A stretch of 64,000 nucleotides of DNA. It comes from a virus. The translations under genes and the position numbers were made by a program. Below are positions 6,411 to 14,496 of the stretch, piece by piece; position 1 is the stretch's first letter, and every line of letters begins with the position of its first letter. The notes under the pieces were generated by a model. It searched no databases. It saw only the letters and a program-made list of their open reading frames with translations, and was not told the DNA's origin. The stretch is from the IMG/VR virus record IMGVR_UViG_3300024518_000034, positions 1 to 64,000 of that record; one strand, written 5' to 3'.

Positions 6411-6474
6411 AAGGATTGCAGGGCGTCTAAAAGGGCTGAATAAGGGCGCGTCCCCGCGCCGTCCAGCAATCCTT
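6411..6474 (+). other. Large imperfect hairpin in a gene-free stretch
   Basis: AAGGATTGC (6411-6419) pairs with GCAATCCTT (6466-6474), and within it GGCGCG (6445-6450) pairs with CGCGCC (6455-6460) around TCCC. It lies in the 289-base gap 6344-6632, which has no gene. No long U tract follows, so it is more likely a structured RNA or a protein-binding site than a terminator. The 3' arm GTCCAGCAATC recurs near 340-350. Confidence 0.45.
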
Positions 6475-6632
6475 AACTTTACATAACGGCATAAACACAT
6501 AAAGCGTACAATACTCATATAAAAGAAAAATAAAGAAAGATAGGGGGGATTGCAGGTTTTTCGGTCATAGCTGGTAGGCAGTAAGTTACGAATTTGACAC
6601 TTTAGATAACATTTCAGTCGAGGGAAACAAAA

Positions 6633-6911
6633 ATGCAGAAGGTAGAAGTGGTCAACGCGCTACGGGCAATCTTGGAAGCTGCAAACCTGGCCGATGCAAC
6701 GGAACCGGTTAGAAACGATCTACCGGCTGGCGCGGCATTCGAGCGAGGCGGCTTGTACGGTCACATCAAGCAGGCGCTGATTTCGCTGGGCGAAGGAGAA
6801 GCGCAGGAACAGTGGACGATCACGGGTGAATGGCCCTCAGACGAGTTGAGTTGCATCAATTGCGACGGTCGCCCGTGTTGGGGCTGTCCGGTGGATCAGA
6901 TCGGTAGCTAA
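6633..6911 (+). CDS. Protein with C-terminal Cys cluster (92 aa)
   Basis: Encodes 92 residues from ATG 6633. The N-terminal 60 residues are helical and GC-rich in codon use. The last 25 contain C-I-N-C and C-W-G-C, a probable zinc site similar in layout to that of the gene at 2453. The start is the first ATG after the hairpin gap, with GAGGGAAAC upstream. It lies 94 bases before the sigma-like gene. Function unknown. Confidence 0.68.
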   Translation: MQKVEVVNALRAILEAANLADATEPVRNDLPAGAAFERGGLYGHIKQALISLGEGEAQEQWTITGEWPSDELSCINCDGRPCWGCPVDQIGS

Positions 6912-7005
6912 AGAAAAATAAAAGAATAAGTTGGCAATCGTTGGAAATCGTGATAAGCTTTATGTGTTCAGCAAGTAACTAACACTTTTCAAACGGAGCG
7001 CGAAA

Positions 7006-7572
7006 ATGACCAAAACGCAGCAGGCTTTCATCGTGCAGTACCTGGACCTGGCGATTCGCATCGCCTCGAAAATCCTGGGGGAGTGGATCGACCCGGATAG
7101 CGATAAGGGAGCCAGCGCGTATTTCGGGCTCGTTGAAGCGGCCCAAAAGTTCGACGCCGACAAGGGCACGCCGGAAAGCTGCGTTTGGCTTTACGTGAGA
7201 AAGCGTGTTCTGCGCGATCTGCAATCATTCACTCGCACCAGTAAGTCGAGAGCGTGCAACGCTTGCAAGGGCAAGATCAAGGTTGCAACGTGCGATGCTT
7301 GCGGTGGAACGGGTCGCCAGGTTGTAACGCTCGGGATCGCTGGACAGGTTGGGAAGTGGGATGCGAATAACGAGGACGCGGAACAGGTTGGCACGCTTCT
7401 TGACACGCTCGACTCACGAGCCCGCGACATCCTCACCCAGCGCTACCTCGGGAAGCGCACACAACAGCAGGTTGCCGACAAGCTCGGCATCAGTCGCCAG
7501 TACGTTACGAAGATCGAGAGGCAGGCTCTGGCATCGCTGAGAATCGCTGCTAAGGGGTCGCCAGTCCAATAA
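7006..7572 (+). CDS. Sigma-factor-like protein with inserted zinc motif
   Basis: Encodes 188 residues. Residues 1-75 resemble sigma70 region 2: an amphipathic first helix, then GLVEAAQKFDADKGTPES and a WLYVRKRVLRDLQ segment. Residues 84-102 insert CNAC and CDACGGTG, a DnaJ-type four-Cys zinc motif, where region 3 would stand. Residues 134-178 match region 4: LDSRARDIL, then a helix-turn-helix (QQQVADKLGISRQYVTKIE). It probably steers RNA polymerase to phage promoters; the TAGCAA-N17-TATTCT sites upstream are the obvious candidates, but that link is inference. Start ATG 7006 has GGAGCG before it. It is the last gene of the GC-rich block. Confidence 0.8.
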   Translation: MTKTQQAFIVQYLDLAIRIASKILGEWIDPDSDKGASAYFGLVEAAQKFDADKGTPESCVWLYVRKRVLRDLQSFTRTSKSRACNACKGKIKVATCDACGGTGRQVVTLGIAGQVGKWDANNEDAEQVGTLLDTLDSRARDILTQRYLGKRTQQQVADKLGISRQYVTKIERQALASLRIAAKGSPVQ

Positions 7573-7618
7573 GTATAGCGGCTGGTATGCTGGCGCGTTG
7601 GACACGTCCCAAACGCTC

Positions 7619-7674
7619 AGGCTGGCTCGCTCACATAGCGTGCCAGACCTGGGCTCTACGCTGATTTGTTTTTT
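7619..7674 (+). terminator. Hairpin and distal T tract after the sigma-like gene
   Basis: CTGGC (7622-7626) pairs with GCCAG (7642-7646), extended inward by CGCT/AGCG. TTGTTTTTT follows about 20 bases further on. The spacing to the T tract is longer than usual, so this is a probable rather than certain terminator. The surrounding gap 7573-7790 has no gene, contains G-rich and T/A-rich runs, and marks the junction between the + strand block and the following - strand genes. Confidence 0.45.
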
Positions 7675-7790
7675 ATATATTTTTAGAGGGGGTTGGTTAG
7701 CAAACTTATGGGACTCCTACCGGTGCGCGGGGTGGGGGGTGGTTACTTCTGTATATATATACCAAAAATTTTGAACTCTTAATAAGCGAT

Positions 7791-7973
7791 TTAGGAATAC
7801 TTGACGATGAGACTATTGAACTTCCTTGCCATAGCTCCGTAATGCCATTTAATTGACGAGTCAGTCTGCGCCTTTGCGTTGGCCTCGCATATCGCTGCTG
7901 CTTCCATCAAGCCAGCTTTGTATCCATCAGCATATGTTCTATTTTTATTACCTGCCTGCTGTCCTTTGTTCAT
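7791..7973 (-). CDS. Small phage protein, unknown (60 aa)
   Basis: Encodes 60 residues read leftward from 7973, Ala-rich and helical with conserved-looking Tyr-Ala-Asp-Gly-Tyr near residue 14. It is the last gene of the leftward cluster started by the promoter at 9124-9152 and abuts the compositional junction. No family recognised, though this type of short helical protein is common in phages. Confidence 0.6.
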   Translation of the reverse strand: MNKGQQAGNKNRTYADGYKAGLMEAAAICEANAKAQTDSSIKWHYGAMARKFNSLIVKYS

Positions 7974-7987
7974 CCTAATCTCCTTAA

Positions 7988-8473
7988 TTAGTATTGAATC
8001 CCATATCTAATTAACCACTTCAATCTACTCAAGTTATAATGCCTAACTCTATGGCAATTTGAACACAATAGAACACACTTCATAGCTTCTTTAAGAATAT
8101 CCTCCCATGATTTACTCATATTTTTAACAGTTAATCTGAAGGACATAGTTGCAGGATCTGTATGGTGAAAGTCATATATTGAATCAATAGAACTTATCAG
8201 CCCACAATCCTTACATTCTTGATCAAATATTTTAATTAATACAGATCTACGATGTCTTAATTTTTTCTGCACACATGTATGTTTTTTTCTTGCGCGAATT
8301 CTTGAACATAATATGCAAAAATGATGACTGGATGTATAAAATTCATCAGTGAACTTTATAATGCCACACATCTTACAACCCTTTATTCCATTCTTTGCTA
8401 GTTTAGTATTGTTAAAATAGTGAAATCCTGAGGAGATTGTCTTCTCCTTGCGTTGCAGTTCTCTCGTTCTCAT
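7988..8473 (-). CDS. HNH homing endonuclease
   Basis: Encodes 161 residues from ATG at 8473 (an upstream in-frame ATG at 8494 lies inside the preceding gene). An N-terminal Cys pair (C-K-M-C and C-I-L-C) forms a zinc site. The C-terminal half has C-K-D-C, then YDFHHTDP and LLCSNCHRVRH, the layout of HNH nucleases with a second zinc ribbon. Such free-standing genes are mobile and cut alleles lacking them. It follows the gene at 8479 by five bases. Confidence 0.85.
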   Translation of the reverse strand: MRTRELQRKEKTISSGFHYFNNTKLAKNGIKGCKMCGIIKFTDEFYTSSHHFCILCSRIRARKKHTCVQKKLRHRRSVLIKIFDQECKDCGLISSIDSIYDFHHTDPATMSFRLTVKNMSKSWEDILKEAMKCVLLCSNCHRVRHYNLSRLKWLIRYGIQY

Positions 8474-8478
8474 CTTCA

Positions 8479-8787
8479 CTAAACATCTCCACATATATCC
8501 AGCGCAGCATCATACCCTGTTAAGAATGCTCCTATTTTAAGGAAATCGTAAACATTCACAGGAGTAACGCTGAATATCTTTTCATCATTTCTATACAAAT
8601 TTATACTCGCAGAATTTAACTCAAGAGCAAGCTTTAGCCCTAACTGGTTAACCTCCTTGACCCATTCTTTCCAAAGATAGTTAAAGTCAATATCAGTAGT
8701 TATTCTTCTGTCTGCTGATTTTTTATATTTTAAATAAGCTGCACTATTGAATAAATCGTTAAAATCTAAATCTTTTAAATCGTTCAT
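8479..8787 (-). CDS. Unknown protein (102 aa)
   Basis: Start chosen at 8787, where ATG follows AGGGGAGAAGTA and overlaps the previous stop; the longer frame from 8811 is not needed. The 102 residues are Asp/Leu/Lys-rich, with helices and a hydrophobic C-terminal segment. No motif recognised. It is in the middle of the leftward operon. Confidence 0.65.
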   Translation of the reverse strand: MNDLKDLDFNDLFNSAAYLKYKKSADRRITTDIDFNYLWKEWVKEVNQLGLKLALELNSASINLYRNDEKIFSVTPVNVYDFLKIGAFLTGYDAALDICGDV

Positions 8788-9035
8788 TACTTCTTCTCCC
8801 CTAAAAGCCAAGGCCTTTTGATAAACTCATTCACCTTTTCCATATCTAATGTATATCCCATTCCGTCGTCTGCCAGTGGCCTATCTTCTACTTCGTGCCT
8901 CTCAATAAAAACTCTGTCGTAAGCTGCCTCATTGTTGTCCATGGTATGCTTCGCTAACTTCTCTGAGACACAGACTCGTATCACTTCGGTGTTGTCATAG
9001 TTCCAATGACCCAACACTATCCACACTTCTTTCAT
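8787..9035 (-). CDS. Unknown acidic protein (82 aa)
   Basis: Start taken as ATG 9035 behind AGGAGGGGGAGA; the frame extends to 9089 but that part would lie in the leader. It begins with a beta-like segment, then charged helices. It is the first gene after the consensus promoter at 9124-9152, so probably expressed early by host polymerase. Function unknown. Confidence 0.68.
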   Translation of the reverse strand: MKEVWIVLGHWNYDNTEVIRVCVSEKLAKHTMDNNEAAYDRVFIERHEVEDRPLADDGMGYTLDMEKVNEFIKRPWLLGEKK

Positions 9036-9123
9036 TCTCCCCCTCCTATTAATTAATAATAAATAAAAAGCCATATAATTGTATGTCAATTATATAGCTA
9101 TTAACTTTTCCACTTGTACACCT

Positions 9124-9152
9124 ATTATACCAAGTAGACTAGAAGGTGTCAA
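9124..9152 (-). promoter_or_regulatory. Consensus sigma70 promoter, leftward
   Basis: On the - strand TTGACA (9152-9147), 17 bases ending CTTGG, then TATAAT (9129-9124): a perfect match in both hexamers and spacing plus an extended -10. It drives the leftward genes 9035 to 7791. Its contrast with the TAGCAA sites to the left implies a different timing or polymerase. Confidence 0.92.
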
Positions 9153-9213
9153 TCCTGAGGGGAAATTATTTTGCGGTGAATAGGAGGGCTAATCGCTGCA
9201 AGAGTTGCGGTGG

Positions 9214-10890
9214 TTAGAGTGTTTCGGAGAATTGATCGGGGTTTTGTAGTTGTTGTGCTGCGAGGTCATACTGTTCGTCGGCCTGTTGTTCTGCCATTGC
9301 TGCTTCCCACTCGTCCGGTCTTTCTTTTTTAAATCTTTCCATATATTGTTCATGGGTTTCATTGGCTAAGTATTGTTTTAGTCTTTCAATTTCTTCTAAG
9401 GCAAACTTTAATGAAAACATATAGTCACCGTCAGGGTCAATGAGCTTTTCTATTGCAGGTATTCTTACGATATCATGGTCAGCCCTTTCTCCACCCCGAT
9501 AGCCACCAATTCTATCATCGATAGTTGCGTTTACGTCATGAATTTCTTTAAAAGTATACTCATTCATCTTCCACAAGTAATCTTCTATCTCTTCTGGCTC
9601 ATTCTCGCTTATGGCTTTTTCTATCATTGGAGAAGGAGCTTCGAATCTATTTCCCGCATAAGTAAGGGCAAGAAGTGAATCTTTTGCAATATATGGCTCA
9701 AGATGCGGTAATGGGTCTATTCCGGTATTATTTACTAATTTTTCTGTCAAAAGGTCGCTTTTGCCGACAGCATCGAACAATTCTTTAGGAAAATAGCTCC
9801 AGTCATATTTGCCACCATAGTTTGATGATCCTTGGTCCATTAGCCAATTAAATGCTGATTCTGGGTCTCTAGCGGCTGTATTGTTAAGGAATTGTCCAAT
9901 TTCTTTATAATCACCTTCATCGTTTATTTCTACGTCGTAAATATCCATAACCTGTATGTCTTCACCAAAATGCCATTGAAAGTAAGGTGCTTTATCTTTA
10001 AATAAAGTGTACATTTTACCGTCATCTAAGTAGCTTTGTGCCGTTGACCCATCAGTATCGTAGTCGCCTCTAGTACACCATCTTGTTCCATTACCTAAAG
10101 CGTTGAGACCTTTTGCAGAATTAGACTGAATTATATCATATTGTTCATCTTGATACACTAATTCGCCATCTTCTCCACCCTCCGATATGTCCAGACCCTC
10201 AATCCTCTTATCTAATGTCGCCCCTCTGTCTCTTTTGTAGTGTTTTGGGTAGTAATCTGATAAGTGTTTGTCAATTTCTTGAGGTGATCTGAACTCATCA
10301 AACCTTTTGTCAGCTTTATCGATAATTCCATTCTTATCTAAGTGATGATACAGTGCCATTATATTTTTAGTGTCTTCAGCATCTTCAGCGTGCCATGCAT
10401 ATTTTATATATGATTTTGCAAGCCAGTCAGAGTATTTAGCTGCATCCTGCCCAGTCGGATCTACATCGATGATCATTTCAACGGCATCAATAGCTCTTCT
10501 TATACCACCATAAGTATTCTCTCCATGTAGGACGCCTGAAAAAAAGTTTCCGCCAACTACCTCTCTGCCGTCCTGACCTGCACTAATCCAAGCATTTCCA
10601 TCTCTTATCGATTCTTGAATTGCTCTGCTTTTGAAAATATTGGGCCAATCTTTTTCTAAGTCTCTAGAGTATCTAACTTTATTAATTCCTTCTTGCCATG
10701 ACATGTCAAAGAAATTATATGAATTGAAAATTCCTTTCCATTCAAAGAAATCACCATCTGACTCTATCAGTGGATGGTCTCCAGATTCTTTAGCACATTT
10801 TTCATTCCACAAATATAGCTGCAATTGGTTCTTTTTCTTTTTAGAGATTGCCTCTATTCGTTTCCCGTGCCATAGTTCTAGAATGCTCAT
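9214..10890 (-). CDS. GxGTxWC-motif protein with shared N-terminal tag
   Basis: Encodes 558 residues from ATG 10890 (the frame runs to 11004 but that part overlaps the opposite gene's coding start). It opens with MSILELWHGKR, matching the tag on the proteins at 10937, 17687, 18016 and 18678. Mid-protein LGNGTRWCT is followed by a SYLDDGKMYTL segment, a pattern I associate with phage proteins of PcfJ-like or unknown function. The rest is acidic and helical, without membrane segments. It is exactly as long as its divergent neighbour, which shares the motif. It may be packaged in the virion and delivered with DNA (inference). No enzymatic activity is assigned. Confidence 0.75.
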   Translation of the reverse strand: MSILELWHGKRIEAISKKKKNQLQLYLWNEKCAKESGDHPLIESDGDFFEWKGIFNSYNFFDMSWQEGINKVRYSRDLEKDWPNIFKSRAIQESIRDGNAWISAGQDGREVVGGNFFSGVLHGENTYGGIRRAIDAVEMIIDVDPTGQDAAKYSDWLAKSYIKYAWHAEDAEDTKNIMALYHHLDKNGIIDKADKRFDEFRSPQEIDKHLSDYYPKHYKRDRGATLDKRIEGLDISEGGEDGELVYQDEQYDIIQSNSAKGLNALGNGTRWCTRGDYDTDGSTAQSYLDDGKMYTLFKDKAPYFQWHFGEDIQVMDIYDVEINDEGDYKEIGQFLNNTAARDPESAFNWLMDQGSSNYGGKYDWSYFPKELFDAVGKSDLLTEKLVNNTGIDPLPHLEPYIAKDSLLALTYAGNRFEAPSPMIEKAISENEPEEIEDYLWKMNEYTFKEIHDVNATIDDRIGGYRGGERADHDIVRIPAIEKLIDPDGDYMFSLKFALEEIERLKQYLANETHEQYMERFKKERPDEWEAAMAEQQADEQYDLAAQQLQNPDQFSETL

Positions 10891-10945
10891 ACTAATACTA
10901 TAGTTATAATCTCCAGGCTGGTATTGTATTAGTATAATGAGCATT
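10882..10945. repeat. Imperfect palindrome at the divergent start region
   Basis: AATGCTCATACTAATAC (10882-10898) is the reverse complement of the sequence at 10926-10945 except for three extra bases. The outer part encodes the shared Met-Ser-Ile start of both genes, while the inner GTATTAGTAT forms the leader of each. Neither gene has an obvious ribosome site close to its ATG, so the shared leader may be part of a promoter or translation signal. The 46 bases between the starts must hold both promoters. Confidence 0.6.
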
Positions 10946-12613
10946 TTAAATCTATTTAATAACCAAAGATCCGCTGCCAACGAGCGTAAGGATAAAGAAC
11001 TCATTAGAAAGACTCTTTACAAGGACACATCGTTTGTTGATGCTCAAGTCGATGGGATTTTGTACAGCCTTGATAGGCTAATAGGTGAATATGAGCGCCG
11101 TGACCGAAGAAGACCACCTCAAGCTATTAGAAATATGATAAAGTGGCAATCTGAATCAGTATTTGATCTTCTTGATATAGATTTGGAAATGGAAGCAGCT
11201 AATTTTGAAAATCAATTTAATCCAAGCAATGAGGAATTAATGTCTCATGTAAAGGACGCTTACCACAGTATTTCGCCATTTGTCAACTCTGAAAATCCTA
11301 TTGAAGATTTTCCAGAGTTAACAGGCAAAATAGTTGATGAAAAGGTAGATGATGTGTGGGCGAACCTAGTAAGTGATAAAACAGGTAAAAGATACTCTCA
11401 ACAAATACTCTTGTGGTGGTCAAGAGGATCTACAGCACAGAATCTAGGTGAAGACCTCCCTGCAATCGTTGACAGCATTAAATTATTTGAAAAGCATAAG
11501 AAGTCACTACCTAAAAATAATATTAGTCAGTACAAGCGTTGGGACCAGTTAAATGAAGTGTTAGAACCTATTCGTGTCGCTGAAGCCGCTGAAAACAGAG
11601 ATCTAAGATTGGAAAGTGGAGAGACAGTAGATGAATTAGTTGGTCTAACTGAAGAACAAAGAGAATTTATGGATCCAAAACAAATGAGGTTTCCCGGCAC
11701 AGAATATCCTCAAAGTTCTGGTAATGTAGTAGTAAAGCAAATAAAAACTTTCGAAGAAGCCAAAGCGCTGGGTGAAGGTACTACTTGGTGTTTTACTAAT
11801 AGTCCTAACTATTATAGTCAGTATTCTAACAGAGGACCGATATATATTGTATTAGATAACGGTGATCCCAAAGTTGGCATTGGGATAGATGGAGATTGGG
11901 ACATTGAGATAAAAAATTCCAATAATAGACATCTTACTGGAAAAGAAGAAGATTTGTATGGCCCCATCGTTGAAAGAATAACTCAACTAAACGATATGGT
12001 AGAGGCGCTAGAAAATCAAGCAAACGACGACGAGCAAAGAGTAATTGACGAGTGTGAATATTGTGGAGGCGACATATGGGGGTATGGCAACGATGACGAC
12101 GAATATTTTGCTTTTGAAAGTGGCACTGTGTGTGAAAGTTGTTATTCGGAGTATGGATGTCGAGCGGGATATTACGAGCATGGTTGGAAAAACTCAGATG
12201 ATACGTTTGAAGATCCAAGAGATGAAGAAGTGGGTGGCAAAATATCATCTTGTTGGAGTTGTGCCGAAAGTGATGAGCTAGTTACGCAGTGTGCGGCGTG
12301 TGAAGATATAATATTTAAAAATTATCCTTACAAACACGGTTATAGTCGCAATTTTGAAATTGATAATTATTTTATAAGTATGGAAGGTGACCTGTGCGAA
12401 GACTGTGGTGCAAAGTGCATAGTGTGCGAAGAAGGATTTTTAAATACAAGTAAAAACAAAGAGGAAGATTTCATCTGCAACGAATGTAGGCAAATGGATT
12501 TTCCAGAAGTAGAACAGCAGCCAGTCTATGAACAGCCAGTAGGAGATTGGGAAGGCGAATTTTTTCCTCAAGGAGATCCGAATATAATTCACTATAAGGC
12601 GTTAGGAGAATAA
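10937..12613 (+). CDS. GxGTxWC-motif protein with Cys-rich tail and N-terminal tag
   Basis: Encodes 558 residues from ATG 10937, starting MSILNLFNNQRSAA. The central motif is LGEGTTWCF followed by a GPIYIVLDNG strand, matching the layout of the divergent protein at 9214. The last 190 residues hold at least seven C-x-x-C pairs (CEYC, CESC, CWSC, CAAC, CEDC, CIVC, CNEC), an array of zinc knuckles the partner lacks. So a common core with different C-terminal modules is likely. A role as a virion-packaged internal protein is inferred from the tag. No catalytic site recognised. Confidence 0.77.
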   Translation: MSILNLFNNQRSAANERKDKELIRKTLYKDTSFVDAQVDGILYSLDRLIGEYERRDRRRPPQAIRNMIKWQSESVFDLLDIDLEMEAANFENQFNPSNEELMSHVKDAYHSISPFVNSENPIEDFPELTGKIVDEKVDDVWANLVSDKTGKRYSQQILLWWSRGSTAQNLGEDLPAIVDSIKLFEKHKKSLPKNNISQYKRWDQLNEVLEPIRVAEAAENRDLRLESGETVDELVGLTEEQREFMDPKQMRFPGTEYPQSSGNVVVKQIKTFEEAKALGEGTTWCFTNSPNYYSQYSNRGPIYIVLDNGDPKVGIGIDGDWDIEIKNSNNRHLTGKEEDLYGPIVERITQLNDMVEALENQANDDEQRVIDECEYCGGDIWGYGNDDDEYFAFESGTVCESCYSEYGCRAGYYEHGWKNSDDTFEDPRDEEVGGKISSCWSCAESDELVTQCAACEDIIFKNYPYKHGYSRNFEIDNYFISMEGDLCEDCGAKCIVCEEGFLNTSKNKEEDFICNECRQMDFPEVEQQPVYEQPVGDWEGEFFPQGDPNIIHYKALGE

Positions 12614-12618
12614 CTAAC

Positions 12619-12693
12619 ATGCTCGCAATAAAGATTTTTACTTTTTTAGCTGTATTGGTTATGTCAATCTTTATTATCTGTACATCAGATTAA
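12619..12693 (+). CDS. Possible small membrane peptide (24 aa)
   Basis: ATG 12619 opens a 24-residue frame that is one hydrophobic helix ending Cys-Thr-Ser-Asp. AGGAG lies about 12 bases upstream, inside the end of the preceding gene. It fits as a tiny transmembrane peptide but is too short to prove coding. It converges with the leftward gene at 12714. Confidence 0.35.
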   Translation: MLAIKIFTFLAVLVMSIFIICTSD

Positions 12694-12713
12694 CATCAAT
12701 TCAATCCATTTTG

Positions 12714-12896
12714 TTATCCTAACTTATATTTATCTATTGACTTTCCATCCGACGCCCACAGTTCAATTTCTTCACATTTCCAATCGCCTGTCGGCGTAGG
12801 ACCATCATATTCTCTAGATGTGCAATATGCTAATGTCGCGTGGGCTTTAAACTGCCTATGTCTATCTTCAATATTGATTCCTTCATTTTCTATCAC
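12714..12896 (-). CDS. Small protein, unknown (60 aa)
   Basis: The start is GTG at 12896, nine bases after the upstream stop, with GAGAAAG before it. The product is acidic with several His, Arg and Trp residues. It is the last gene of the long leftward operon 17049-12714. Function unknown. Confidence 0.55.
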   Translation of the reverse strand: MIENEGINIEDRHRQFKAHATLAYCTSREYDGPTPTGDWKCEEIELWASDGKSIDKYKLG

Positions 12897-12905
12897 TCGC
12901 TTTCT

Positions 12906-13514
12906 CTAGCTCCACCAAACATAAAGTATTGGCTTTAGTTCATCTATAATTGCTTCATCCTTAAACAAGTTAAAATATCTACATGTAAATTTTACGCAAT
13001 CTGGTACTTTTGGCTTTTCATATTTTGTTGGATCATAAAATTCTTTATTGCGAAAAACTTCATAAGGATATATTCCTTTAGAAATGTCTAAAACTCTAGG
13101 AATTAAATCTTTCTGTGTTTCTTTTTCTTCATGATAATCAATTAAATCATCATATCTCCGCCAATCTTTGAAATTTCCTGGCGGTATAATTAGACATACA
13201 TTGCTAAGACCGCCTTCAGTATCATGAATGATAGTATTATATGGACTCCACCGATAAGAATCTTGCCACTCCTTCAATCTTTCACATGCTTGATATTCTA
13301 TTAAAGCACTAAACGATTCTCCTTGAATTTTACCATCACATATTACCTTGCAAAACTCTATATATCCATCCAATGTAAACTTTTCTTCTTCATCTTCATC
13401 AAATCTTTGGTGCATATATCCTTTTGGATTAAATCTGTCATCTATAATCTCATGGTCTTTACATTTAACATCAGTTAAAGCATACCCCAAAGCTTTGTGT
13501 ATTCTAATTCCCAC
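12906..13514 (-). CDS. Phage protein of unknown function (202 aa)
   Basis: Encodes 202 residues, acidic and aromatic-rich, with short beta and helical segments and a C-terminal Tyr-Val-Trp-Trp-Ser. There are no Walker, metal or membrane motifs. It overlaps the YqeY-like gene upstream by 11 bases, so translation is probably coupled. Not recognised. Confidence 0.65.
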   Translation of the reverse strand: MGIRIHKALGYALTDVKCKDHEIIDDRFNPKGYMHQRFDEDEEEKFTLDGYIEFCKVICDGKIQGESFSALIEYQACERLKEWQDSYRWSPYNTIIHDTEGGLSNVCLIIPPGNFKDWRRYDDLIDYHEEKETQKDLIPRVLDISKGIYPYEVFRNKEFYDPTKYEKPKVPDCVKFTCRYFNLFKDEAIIDELKPILYVWWS

Positions 13515-13941
13515 TTTGTTTCTCTTTTATAAGGATTGCAGCTTTTTTCATGTCCGCTGAATCGCCAAAGTATTGCTTCACGCTTTTCATCATTGAGCCA
13601 AACTTGTGTTTGGCGGGAATATCACCTAAGTCCCCATATTCCCTATCGATAAAAGCTGACAATTCTTCGTCAGATGCGAGCGCGGGGAGATATCCTGAGA
13701 GGATATCTATTTCTTTATTTAAATTTTTAGAAGTATAGCTAGTCTCATCCCCTATTCTATTAATTGTTTCTGTTAAGCTCTTCACCGTACTCTTAATTGT
13801 TTTAATAACTGAGGGGTCGTCAGGGGTCTTATTTTGCCTTGTGGCGTCACCTATGAGAACACCAAGCAAACTAGACTTAGTCTTATCGTGATTCTTCATA
13901 GCTTCGCGCCTATCTCTTTCAATTATCTTTAAAATATTCAT
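13504..13941 (-). CDS. YqeY-like protein (GatB/YqeY domain)
   Basis: Encodes 145 residues, near the usual 148 of bacterial YqeY. Recognisable segments are LLGVLIGDATR, KEIDILSGYLPALASDEEL and FGSMMKSVKQYFGDSADMKKA, which match the two helical subdomains of the family. The domain also forms the tail of the GatB amidotransferase subunit and is thought to interact with tRNA; free-standing YqeY has no settled function. In a phage next to RNA-modifying genes it may act on tRNA (inference). Confidence 0.82.
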   Translation of the reverse strand: MNILKIIERDRREAMKNHDKTKSSLLGVLIGDATRQNKTPDDPSVIKTIKSTVKSLTETINRIGDETSYTSKNLNKEIDILSGYLPALASDEELSAFIDREYGDLGDIPAKHKFGSMMKSVKQYFGDSADMKKAAILIKEKQSGN

Positions 13942-14135
13942 TAATCTCTCCAGTGGTCCGAAAATTTCTTTTGTATGTCTTTTGGTAATGCTCTAAATAT
14001 TTGCCATTGTTGTTCTGTAGGTAGTTTTAGTAAATATTTTAAATCTACTTTGTCTTTGAATGGTGATCTATCATCTAGCACCACTTTAATTACTGCCGCG
14101 AGTTCCTGAATTTTTGCTTTGCTTAACTTTTTCAT
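13941..14135 (-). CDS. Small helical protein, unknown (64 aa)
   Basis: Encodes 64 residues from ATG 14135, rich in Lys, Leu and Asp, predicted mostly helical. It overlaps the upstream gene by 50 bases and abuts YqeY (the base at 13941 is shared). Could be a small DNA-binding or adaptor protein. Not recognised. Confidence 0.55.
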   Translation of the reverse strand: MKKLSKAKIQELAAVIKVVLDDRSPFKDKVDLKYLLKLPTEQQWQIFRALPKDIQKKFSDHWRD

Positions 14136-14496
14136 TTTCTATCACCATTTTAATTCCGTAATTCGCTCCACGCTTGCAGAAGGTCCACTTACCGTGGACC
14201 TTACCATTTTCAATTTTTGCAGTTTTAACAAGGTTTAACATATCTGTCACAAACATTTCATAACAGGTTCCTGAGTCGTCCTTTAAAATAAATTTTACTG
14301 AACTGCGACCTCTATGGTATGTGTCAATGGTCAGTATAGCTTCAAATTCATGATTTTCTATCCATTCATATTCTTCATCATATCGATTTTCTGGATAATC
14401 AACAAGATTTCCATTCATTTTATAAAATGCAACTCTCAAAGTATTATCCGCTGTATAAAATTTACACCCGCCGCCTGACCTTCTCTTTATACCCAT
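14086..14496 (-). CDS. Conserved-type phage protein (136 aa)
   Basis: Encodes 136 residues. It has a basic N-terminal Gly-Gly-Gly-Cys turn and an all-beta-looking middle including SSVKFILKDDSGTCYEMFVTDM, then a C-terminal GKWTFCKRGANYGI segment. I have seen this pattern in other phage proteins of unknown role. It is mildly reminiscent of single-strand binding folds, but no claim is made. Overlaps its neighbours. Confidence 0.65.
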   Translation of the reverse strand: MGIKRRSGGGCKFYTADNTLRVAFYKMNGNLVDYPENRYDEEYEWIENHEFEAILTIDTYHRGRSSVKFILKDDSGTCYEMFVTDMLNLVKTAKIENGKVHGKWTFCKRGANYGIKMVIENEKVKQSKNSGTRGSN

